From: Platycnemis pennipes
Lineage: Eukaryota; Arthropoda; Insecta; Odonata; Platycnemididae
Assembly (NCBI GenBank): GCA_933228895.1
Contig: OW121853.1
Location: 126,314,133-126,378,132, forward strand
Reading direction: 5' to 3'
Length of the DNA stretch: 64,000 nucleotides
Made by a program: the position numbers and the translations under genes. The first letter of the stretch is position 1, and each line of letters starts with the position of its first letter. The notes beneath the pieces are model-generated. The model had not been told where the DNA came from, ran no database searches, and was given only the letters and a program-made list of their open reading frames with translations. Shown here in pieces: positions 34,801 through 46,800 of this stretch.

Positions 34801-37800
34801 CATGTTGTATGAGGAAAGAATAATCTGGTGACCAAAGCCTTTATGGAAAGTGAAAAATTGGTTGTTCTGGAGAAAGGGTCAAATTTGCGGGTTAGTGCAA
34901 AAATCGCCTTTTACAGTAAATATTACGCGTCAACTTTTTTCGATGGCTTTTTTCATTAGTATAAAATTATTAAACTGAAATCTTACTTATCTTTTTTTTT
35001 TCAGAGGGAAAACGAAAAAGAATAATGTACAGAAAACAAGTACAATAAACTCTTGATAATATGAAGTCAGCGGGGCCAGAAAATCAGCACTTCGTAATTT
35101 CGAACATTTTAAAAAAGTCATGAAAAAAATTTATCTTTGTTTTCTCAATGTTTTGTTCTCTTGGGTAACATTGTATATCTTTTGTGGTCATTCGTGAAAG
35201 CATTCTTAAAAGATGCATTTCTTAAAAGATCGTAAAATAAGTACCTACCTACTATGTCAATTATATAATTTAATGCTTTTAAATCGGCGATCTTACAATT
35301 AGTGTTGGCAAAATTTCGTCCCAGTATCGAAAATGTAGAGAAAACAAAAGTTGAACGTTTCGTAATAAGAATTTTATTTTTGGAATAGGCAGTAGTGACG
35401 GGAATGTAGAATGTACGCTAAAAAAAGACATTTGCTTCAAATATCTATGCTGTTACGATGGCAGCTGGCCCAACCGCGCTTTAGTTGTCTTCTATCGCCC
35501 AATCATAGCTATAAAAAAGCACGGAACTAAGCCCATTTCCAGAAAAAAATCATTCAAAGGTTATTACTTGTATCATCTTCCGTCTATCGTCAGGGGAATA
35601 AATGATCTCGGGAGGTAATATTGTTTTTTTTTCTACTACTAAGACCTTGATGACAAATGGGGCATGATTCGGCAAATTTTCTGCATCATCTCCTCGAGGA
35701 TTATATGATGGCCGGCGAGTTTGGGTTGGGAGAAGATGGTACATCCCTGCAGACACGCTCATATTCGTTTATATAAACCTTGTATCAACAGCAGGGAAAA
35801 GGTTGATGCGCTGGCGTTGATTATGAGTTGAGCTCAATGTTATGTATGCCGTTGAGTCTGGGTTGACTGTCATGAAAGTCCTTTTCATATCGCCCTATTT
35901 GTGTGGTTTTGAGCACTCAGTCTTTTGCTAAAAGTTGGTGTTAAGTTATTCTCATAGTGAAGATGTAATAAATGTATGTGTGTCAGCGTTATTACCAACA
36001 GTTTTTTCTGAAATTGATTAAATTTCTCAGAATTAATGGATACATGAAATTGAATGGCATATACCAATGCTTGCCTCTATAAAATATGAATATTCTCTAC
36101 GCAATTTGTCATGTTGATAGCATGTTTCTTAAGTATGCGGAATTCAGGGCTAAAAGAACGATTAATTGTGTTCGGTCAATCATTCCCGAGGGATATTTAT
36201 AATTCCGAGATTGGATCCAATTGGATACTCATATCGCGATATAGTATACGCGTATGCTATAGTAAATTCGTATACGATAAATAGCAATGTGAATGATGAA
36301 CGTATTTACTCATTAATTTACTAATTTATTTAAGCATCTCTTTGAGAAATTCGTATGCTTTTATAGTATTTACTATCGAGGATACGGAGGACAGAAGTGA
36401 AACAAATTTTTATTAGATAGTCGATCGTCTGCATATTCATAAAACCGCGCATTACACGAGCTGAATGCGTGATGGAATATTATATAAAATGCAAACGTCA
36501 GCATAGGAAAATGAATCCTATAATATTATATACATTAATGCATTCGTTAAAGTGCGTCATTTATAAACTGCAATATAAATATTTACTTTTGGGTCCTTCG
36601 TTTCCATGGATGTCCAAGGTTTGTGGCAAGATTGTTGAGTCTATCAATAGGTCCATATTTTGGTCATTGATCTTTATCTTAATTAAAAGATAACAACTAA
36701 TAATTTTAAAATAGCTGAGAACATTTGTGGAAAAACGTGTGTAATTTGGAGTGGACATTGAAGACGCATTCATGAAGTACTTGGATATTGAAGACCATTT
36801 AAAGAGTCTTTAGCCCTTTAAATTTATTGCTTTCTTGTTTCCGGCATTGACGGAAGAGAATTTGTGTATACCTCTTCATGCCGAATTCAAATTTCTTCGG
36901 GAAGATTGAAGGTAAGTTCATGCATTTCCTCAGCTTCCCGATCTATTTCTAGCAGAATAAGTAGCATGCATTGGAGAAAAATTTGGCATATAATAGGAGT
37001 TGTAATAAAAACGACTAATGTACTAGTGCTTGAGGGTTACGGGTGTTACTTAATTAGTTTCTCGGCATATATTACAGCTTCGTAAGAATCCCGAAAGGTA
37101 GTTATAAGCCATACAGCTGTGACAAGGACCCAACGGTGGAGGCTTCTACAAAGGGAGGCGCGGGAACATGTAATCGGCCGTAATAACGTCGGAGAGGAGG
37201 ATAGGAAGTATAATGAGCCAATACTGCCAGTCAAAAGAAGCTTGGGGGAATGGTTCCGTGTCTCAAAATCAAGGTCTGCTGAAAGGAAAAGTGGCAACAT
37301 GAACCAATTGAGGAAGATAACATAGAATACATAATTGATTTGTGATACTCCTTATTGCATAAATAAATGTATTACATTGAATAAGTGATTTATTTCATGG
37401 AGTTCCCTCTGAAATTCCCTTAGTCTGTATGCAATAGCGAAAATTGCAATGAACAAAGATTCTTCAAAAATAAAATAAAAAATTTTAAAATACGGGTATT
37501 AAATTACGTATTAGTACGAAGTTCTGCCACTAGATGGAGCCACAGTCTGCATTTGGTGGATCTTACTGCCTGGATTTGCCAATAGATGACTCTGTTGCTC
37601 GTTTAGATCAATGGTTTACATGAAATTGGTTAAATTTGATGCCATGATTTATATAGAGTTTATATGGAGTTTATATAAAGTTGATATCGACGCTTATGCA
37701 CGTTTCCCTGCTGTTGATGTGATTTTTACATGAACGATGTATCAACGGAGGATTATGTGCTTGCTGGGATCCCTCCTATTTTCATTTAGCATAACTACAA

Positions 37801-40800
37801 GGGTAATTTTACTCTTCCTGAGGTCTTAGTGTTTCTGCCCTTGTTTAGGAATGGCTGTACAAGACACTTGATAATATTTTAGCCAACGCCTTCTGTGCTT
37901 GCCATTCCTTCATTCTCGCCTAGGTATGGAATAGTATTGACAACGTATATGATTTTTGCATCGGTAACATTACAAAATCTAATGCCAAACTTGTCTGGGT
38001 TTTTCGCCATATATTGTAAAAAGGGGCACCTGCATTTCGTTGGATACAGCTGCTCATCAACGGTAATACTTCTGCCAGATTTGTAGCATGCTAAACAATT
38101 GTCAACAAACTTATTCTAAACTGCTGAAACTAAGCCAAATTTATCGGTGTGTTTACGGTGACCACATTTGTCTTTGTCATCAATACGTGAAAATCTGAAG
38201 ATTTCGTTGAACTGTTCTCTACTCATTGTCATCGAAAAAAATGGTTGGTCCCATTGCTTGTGCCACATATCATTAAATGGGTTGATTGAGCTAAAAAAAA
38301 TCCCTTGTCCACATAAGATAGAGAGGAGTGCATAGGAAGCTGGATAAAAGGCACTGTTGTAAAAATGTTTCTCTAAGTGCTGCTTAGCATAGCTGGTGGA
38401 TCCCCATGGTTGTTTGGGTATATTCATTGCAAAAGTATGAGATTGAAAAGGAGTGCATCACTAACCGAATTTTACAGTAAGTACCGTAACCGCATTACAG
38501 CGAGTAATAACTAGTAAAAAAAAACATTTAAATAAATGAGTGGGAATTAGGTCAACATAACAGTTAAATACTATTTAACTTAGAATACAGGACAAAAAAA
38601 TCTTCAATATCACTAAATTTCGCAAAAAGGCTAAAGATGCAATAGGGGTAAATTGACCGCTATTGCATCAAGGTAATTGCATCAACCGCTTTTAGGTAGA
38701 CTTGCCTGTTACTCGGCAACCATAATTATTTTTTTGTAATATTTTACTGGGTGGTTTCACACCCTAAAATATTAAAAGTCAGTTAATATCAATCTCATAC
38801 AAAACTAAGTTTTCGAGATAGCGCAGATCAAAATACCCTAACGGTCAATCGACTGCTATCCGGCATTCTAGGGTTAACACATTCCGCTGAGCTGTTTGTT
38901 TTGGGGCAGTTGTATACACTGTGACTGAAAATGTTGAGATTTTATTTTTTTCTATTTTTATTCCCATATTATATTCTACAGAAAACAGTATTTAAATGTT
39001 TTTTGGTAATTTTTATGGAAAAAAATTCCTGTATTTTCATGCAGTTGGTATTTAAATTTCTTGAGTATTATGCAAACTTTTGAATACTGACCCTCAATGC
39101 AGATTTTTAGTATCCTGTATCCATGTAAACAAATGCCCTGAAATGTATTTCATTTACTTACCATTGTAGCACTCTTTTTTCGACATAGTACAACCTTTTT
39201 TAAGTTTAAAATATTTTATAGTCTCCAGAGATGCGCCAAAGGAATGAGGTGGGTGAGGTTTGCAGGAATAGCAAGGCCTCATCACTGTGGATCCATGCAT
39301 GTTTATTCACCCATGTTAACATCCTGACTGACCCTTGCCATGATCTCCATCTGGTTCTGCAATCCCTCACCTGCTCCTCTCTTCAGGGAAGGCTTTGGCC
39401 CTCTCCCCAACCCCCTAACCCCTCCTCACACCAGCCTTAAGGAGGAAGACTGCATGGAGGGGGAGAAAGAGGAATGAATTTGTTTGACCCTGGTGTTCAA
39501 AATCATGTGTTTATAAAATGTTTATAAGATTTTAAATGCAGGTAAAAATAACACAGAGATGTGATGTGTTTATCAATCAATTCTCCCCCTATCATCATTT
39601 TCATGGCATAGATTCAAGAGATATTGGAGACCCTGGGCTTGCAGGAACATCGGGCGACTATGACTGGAAGCCTGTCTGGGGGTCAAAAGAAGCGACTTTC
39701 AATTGCCTTGGAGCTTGTGAGCAATCCACCAATCATGTTTTTTGACGAACCAACAAGGTGAGAGCTCATGTAAATCCTGAGTGTAACGTGGAATTGATTT
39801 GAACTTGCCATTACTATCCAATATCCTCTCTTTATACCCCTATAATCATCATGCAAATAAATCCTTACCTCGGTGGCTATTTACTTCATGTTTTGCCATG
39901 TTAGGTTGTTACTCCTTTCACTATTTACCAATATATTTTAGAATACAGTTGTTTCCAGTGATAATTTGGGGATACTAGTTAAATTAGTGGAATTGGGAAA
40001 ATGGAAAGAGCTAATCATAACATAAAGAAAAGTGTCAATTAGAATAGAAAGGTGATGTTGAGGGATGTAACATTTGGCCACTTTCTGAGGTGGGAATAAT
40101 AAATTTTGACATTGTTGCCACCCTTGAAAAGTTGTTCTATCCTTGAAAGCATCTTTTCCTCTCCTCCCAGTTAGAGTTCCCCCCTTTGGAGAATTCTCTT
40201 CTGGTAAATTGGCCAAAGTTCACTCATTGTTTTATCATCTTGCTTTGGGTAAATACCATTGTTGGCCAATTTGGCATCTGCTGGGTAGTTAGCATCATGT
40301 TTTTGCTGCCATGTATGCTTCACTTAAAACCTATTTTAAGTTGACCTTCCGTGATTCTGTATGTCTCCGTTGCCACCTCAAGACTACTTTTAAATATCCA
40401 TTGTGTATCATGTAAATGCTGGTTACAAATGATCAACAAGGTTCTGCTTGGTAGAAGAAATAGCCTCAGCATCATTCTTATGTACCTTGTCACGAGGGAG
40501 AACTTAATTTTAACCCTTTCAGTGCTATCGTGCTCCTCCTGCTGTGTCAATTTTAGTTGTTAGTAGTTCACTGATTCTTGACTGATGGCATTTAAATGCT
40601 CAGAACTTAAAATACTGAACGTTTGCAATTCCAAATTTGACCACTGGCATTTATTGACCTTTATTTACATGCACCATGTTAAATTATTTATTTTCCCAAA
40701 CCTCAGCAAAATAAGCACAAATGCTCTGGAAAATTTAGCATAGTTCCTAGGATAATGGTTTGCACTCGAGGGTTAAGCACTGAGTAAACCTAATGATTAA

Positions 40801-43800
40801 ATAAGTATAATACATTACCTAGTTATTCATGCCCAAATTTTCTTCTAATTTTAAATCTGTAAGTAATAAGTAAAATCCCTCACTTGACACGTCTTCGCAT
40901 AACACAATCTTTGCTTGTTATGACACAATAGGGTAGTTTCCTTCATCAAAGAAAACGGACTTCATTAATTGCGATTTGTGCCCTGCCATAAATGTATTTA
41001 ATTTACGCAAAAAGTTTGTATTGAGAAATCCCAGTTTACTAGAGAATTAAATGTTAATTTTAAGGCCATTTGAAAAGGCTCTGAAATGGCGGGGTGCGCT
41101 GCCTTCATGCTGACGTAACAGGAAGGTAGTTTACGTTGCGAAGCATAGGAAAATTCGTCTCCTGAACTTACCGTTGTATTTCAGGGCCCCTCAGCTCTAG
41201 TGAATATTTATTAGTATTAACCTGTAAAAACTATCAATGTTGGAAAAGAATTCTCAGTTAAACATGGTATTATTAGTCATTTTATAGGCTCAAGGACGTC
41301 CTGCTCGCTGTGTCTTCTGCTACGACGAAGCATGGCGTGAAGGTCGTGCGGCGATAGGCGAACTACATGATATGCTTGTGAAAGGAATACTGACTGATTT
41401 TAAATGAATCAACTGCATAAGTCATGTTAATTAAATAAATAAAAGTTAATTATAATTAATTAACGGAATAAATATGCCTCCAATACTTGTTCATAAGCTT
41501 TAACGGAGTGCGGCGTCTATTTGGAAGCGTCCGCAGCACCACCTGGTGGCAGGTAGAGGAAATAGTTTAACATCACACGTAGGATTAACCGGCATGCAAT
41601 AGTTTGCCGTCGCGTTTTCGCGCCATTGATTTTTTTCACTTTTTAATTAATGAGGAAAAATACTTAAGGTCATTTAAAAATCGAACGGCTTAAAACACGT
41701 ACTCCAGAGGTTATAAACTTTCGATCAAGACAATAAAAAAATAATAGGAAACTACCCTATTGGCTCTCTTTAAGACTTGTCTCACTTAGCATGACCAAAT
41801 TCCCCACTAATGTGATTGCATGCATCGTTAACACTCTCAGATCACCTTTTTCTTGAGAAAGAGGTGAGGAAACAGTGAGGAGAATGATACAATGTCATCT
41901 ACGTTTTAAGCATGTTGATGAATTGATTGGCTCTTAAAAATAAAAATCGAACTGAATTTTAATTTATCACTGTGTGAGAGAATATATCTAATCCTAGTGC
42001 CCCTCCACTCTGCGTGAAACAAATTCATTATGATGGGAAAACAAGCCTTGCATTGTTTTATTCACTAATTCAATTTATTTGTTGAGCACCAAACATGATA
42101 TCAACCTCTAAGCATTGCCAAGGGCAAAGTTTTGGCCTGCAATGTATTGTTATGAAATGGGTGCAAGGAATATTACATTTTCATCCCATAACTGAAGCAG
42201 GCATTTGCAAAACCCAATGAGCTGTGTCAATACTGCTGAAAGTACTTTTATGCCACTGAAACCAAAACTAAAACTGTGTGCTATATTTAAAGAGCAAAGT
42301 AAATTTATTCAAACCACATTGAGAGTCTGAGATCTTTGTAATGAGTGACATCTTGATGGCGTGACTCAGTGAATTGCGCCATTTGGAATCTGTGATGATA
42401 TCCAAGGGATCCAATGTGTGCTATCCCTTCAGAGGGGGTTGATCCCTCCCCTACGTGATCGCATTACCCCATTAGAGTGAATATTCTAGGATTCATTGAT
42501 TCAGGTTCTTCATTTCAGTGAGTTGTGAAGACTTGTGGCTTTCTTCATTCAGACAAGTCTGACAGGTACTAGAGCATATATGAAGATTAGAGTGAACATA
42601 ATGTTGTTGTCATGAATGTATGTGAAAAGAACATTTCTTTTATGATTAAACTCACAAAAATGCTACTAAACTTGTTAGTATTGTTTACTGGGTCGAGATT
42701 TATTATTCCTTGTGGCTCTTCACCATGAATTACACAGTTCCTTATGTCTTTTCAGTATTAGCTCAACACACAGTCATTTAACCCGACTCTTTTTTTGGAA
42801 CTTATCTGTTGTGTCAAATAGAAGTTAGCTGCTCCAGGATTGCAAACTAACCACGAATACGTTAGTGACCTACTGAACAGCATAATACCCCCTGAAATTC
42901 ACAATAGCAGAATTTCCACAGAAAAAAATCCACCGTGACCAGGACTAGAGCCTGGAACTCCCTGGTTTCTGGCCAGGTACTCTACCAGTTGAGCTACCGG
43001 GGTGTCCTTCTACCTCAGCTTGTCTGTGATATTGCATGTATGACAGGTCAGTAACATCTTGTCCTTTAAGGCCTTTAAGAGTTCACAGGGGAGAAGAAAG
43101 CTTATATAGCTCAATTGGTAGAGTACCTGGCCGGAAATCTGGGAGTTCTGAGTTCAAGTTCCTGTCAAGATGGATTTTTTCCTCTGTGAAATTCTGGATG
43201 TTACCTACACTTGTGAACTGTTGTTGCTTTGTTGTGAGCGGTAACTGGATTGTCAGGAGTTTCATTCCTGTGGAGCAAAGTTGGAGGCATTTAGGCAGTT
43301 TATTTGCTCTTGAGTCGCCCACAGGAGTGGACCCTATTGCTCTTCATTCGCCTTTTGTGCAGTTTTAAGTCTCCATGTGATGGTTACTCATTTTTGCAGT
43401 GGGCTGGACAGTTCGTCGTGCTTCCAGTGCATTTCGCTGCTCAAGTACCTGGCGCTTGGTGGTCGAACCATCATCTGCACCATCCATCAACCGAGTGCCC
43501 GACTCTTTGAGAAGTTTGACCACCTGTACACCCTCGCTGATGGTCAGTGTGTTTACCAGGGGTCTACGACACAGCTGGTGCCCTTCCTTGCCACACTTGA
43601 CCTCGTTTGTCCCAGCTACCATAACCCAGCATCTTTCAGTGAGTACTCTCCATTCCTGTTTAGAAGTAAATAAATTGTTTTCTCATGGTGTCTACCAACC
43701 TTGAAAAAGACATGGATTTCATTTAGGTTGCTGTTGTTGTAGTTTTAGTTGTTTGGGGGGAGGTAACCAACAACTGAGGTCATTTGCACCAAAGAGAATA

Positions 43801-46800
43801 GGTGGGTAACTGGCTAAAAATAGGAGTTTTTCAGGGAACAGACGAAGGCTTGAGAGAAATCCAGCATTGGCATTAGCCAGCTCATTACAAAGGCGCCAAG
43901 TGTACTAAACTTGAATATAATATATTTATATTATTAATAAGTATTTAAAGATGCTCAACTGTAAACATAATTTGCCGAGTGCTAATTTGGGGGGGTGGAG
44001 GGGGGGAGTACACCCGCCCCCTCCCCCCCCCCCCCCCCAAATTTGTCTGGGCCCGATTCTTTCTCTTATGTACGATAAATTATTTTCTCAGAGTCTTGAA
44101 TATGAACTACTGTGAATACTGTTATCATGGCGTAGGCACCTTAGACTGTTGTCACTGCGAACTCACAAATGTTGCCGTAACTTATTAAAATAGCTTCGTC
44201 CAGATCATTTTCATTGCCGATCTTCTCCCTATAAATGGTTTTGTCAATTTCATCACACATTCTCATAGGAATTTGATCTATACATCTTGCTTATTGGAAA
44301 CGTTATTGTATAGAACAAAAGAGTTAATGTCTGCCACGTTTATTAACTGGAAAAAAATTACCATTATCCATCCATTAGTGTTTCTTGGAACATTACGTGC
44401 TACACACATCTCATCCACTGTGTCAACACCACCCTTAGTAATGTTACCTATAAAAAGACATTATTTCTGGTTTCTTCTTGTCACCTGTTGACCTGTCTAT
44501 GCTCATACTACTATGCATTTGTGACACAATTACATTTTTACCTTTTTTTTTTGGGGACATAAGATATGATAGTCATATTCTTTCTAAATCCAAAGAGACT
44601 ACTATTCTCCTCCCTCTGTTTTGTGCTCACCATCTGAGGTGGCAACTCCCTTATGTTTTTTTTCAGAGTTCCCACCAGTGTCAATTTACTTTGTACCAAA
44701 TCCTCTGCCAGGGGAACACTTGCAAACCAATTGTCAGCCATGACGTTTCTCCACGTCCCTACAATTGGTTCCACTAAGCGCTTCACTACATCTTTAGGAG
44801 TATTATCTACTTTGTAGGGTCCTTGAGGTTGACTCTCTGCATATACCTCCAAATTTTTAGTAACTCAGATATGGCACAGTTATCCTGAAACTTTCTCACC
44901 AGTATTTCAAAAAGTTGATGAATCGGAGCTCATTTTTCTTTCTGCTCATTCTTCTTTCTGCTCTGTGAGCAGAGTTTAGGTAGCAGCAAACTGTTTATAT
45001 CATCAAATCTGATCCATTGCAAAAGAAAATGGAATCTTTAATTACTCATGGACACGTAAAATATGTCAACACCCAAGCCATCTCAATCCTATAAATCCTT
45101 TATATATTGTCGCCCAGATTTATTGTTCCTGTTAAGAGCAGATGCCCTATGAAAAATTCAATTTCTCCCTCACCAGTGGGCCTGGCATCTCTCGCACACG
45201 AATAATTCACACTTACTTTTTGAATTTGAATATTTGTGTATAACGATATTCCTAACATGAAGTTATACCATGCAAAGTTGTAACCCATAAAAATCATGTT
45301 TCTGAAATATTTTTTTGGTACAGTAAAACCTGTATTAGGCGACCACCGATGGTTCCGCTGGAAAATGGTCTTTGAGAGGGGTGGTCGTTTGACAGGGGTT
45401 TAGGAGTCTGGAGGGGTTGTTTCTATGAATATATGTAATTGCAAATGACCGGCCGGCTAGTTTGAAAAAAATGGGAAAACTACTGAGCTCAGGATTCATT
45501 AATAATAATTGAGTTTGTTTCAATATTTTTAACCAACTCATGGCAAAATTTTGATGCATAGGAATTTCATCAACATTAGATTTTTTCAAAGCACATAATT
45601 ACATTAATTGCACTGGTTACTAGATGCGAATTACAATATATAGGTAAGTAATTACACTATATTGGCGGAAATGCAGTAGAAAAATATATTATACATACAT
45701 ATATTTAAATACATGTATACTTACATCGTTAACATTAAACTGATATTTTACAAGAAATTAAATTGACCAATGAGGTAACCGAAACATAAAGAAAACACTG
45801 TGCTTCCTAAAATAATATTTTTTTTCTTTAATTCTCATTCGTCTTAAAATTAGGCGAAAAAAATGGCATGCCGTACACAAAACCGTTGGAGCCAGCCATT
45901 GCTGGCCATGAAATCTTCATCTCCTAATTTACGAGCCATTTGCAGGGCCTTCTCCTTTATTAATACACCACTAATAGGAATATTTTTCGACCGTGCAACT
46001 TTAAACCACTCAAAAACACTCAAATTGATTCCTTCGTACTTTTCTTGCCGCTTTCTCTTCACTCCACCGTTCCTGTTACTGTTGTGCCACTCTTTTAAAA
46101 TGTCGCCCCAAGATTTTAAAATTCCATTTATTTGAGTTTTCCCACACTTAAATAAATCCGCTAGCCTTCTCTCAGATTCACCTTTATCTCGTTCTTCGAT
46201 AACTCGAACCCTTTCCTCTAAACTCAAACAAATTCTCTGTGACATCTTTGACTCAGTGGTGGATCGTGTGCCGTCACTAACGAAGTTACGGCGTTCTCCA
46301 CGAAAATACTCGCTGAATCACCCCTTAGCCCCATTGGTAGCGCAATGAGATTTTCTCTCACACCAAATTCAAACCTGTGCTCACTTAGTAATCATTAGTT
46401 AGAATAAGTTTCCTTACCTTCTACATAGCTGACTTTTTATCTCTTCCTATTGACCGACCGTCTCAAAAAGTATAAATGAAGCGTCTGCAGCTGTGTAATG
46501 ATATGTCTGATACCATCGGCTACAAAGAGTGAGACTTTTTCTCATCGCACGACCACTGATGTTAATATTTTCGTGCACATAACTCAGTTGCATCTCTCGC
46601 TGTTGCCTTGGCACGGCGCCGTGCCAGAGAACCCGGCACGCGGCCTCGAGCCTTCTCCCCACACGAGGCTATGATGACTACTATGTTACAAATCACACTT
46701 AAATAATCCACACCCGCTGGCAAACTGGCCCTCCTTTGTCTGTGGACTGACCTAATAGGCTGGTTAGTTTCCCAAAAGCTGGGAAAAACTCAGGTTTACG

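Larger units (their letters stand above)
34419..39611 (+). other. ABCG intron 3 (about 5.2 kb)
   Basis: It holds a piggyBac relic. Nothing was recognised at 35100-37500 apart from a possible pogo-type end at 35039 (CAATAAACTCTTGATAATAT, cf. CAGTAAAA ends), an imperfect AT palindrome near 36237 (ATAGTATACGCGTATGCTAT) and a CTCF-like motif at 37527. The frames at 37046-37325 have no known domain. Confidence 0.8.
39758..43399 (+). other. ABCG intron 4 (about 3.6 kb)
   Basis: It contains a TTAA-flanked small element, TIR element M2 copy 2 and two S1 SINEs. I see nothing definite at 39758-40509 or 41762-42899. Confidence 0.8.
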
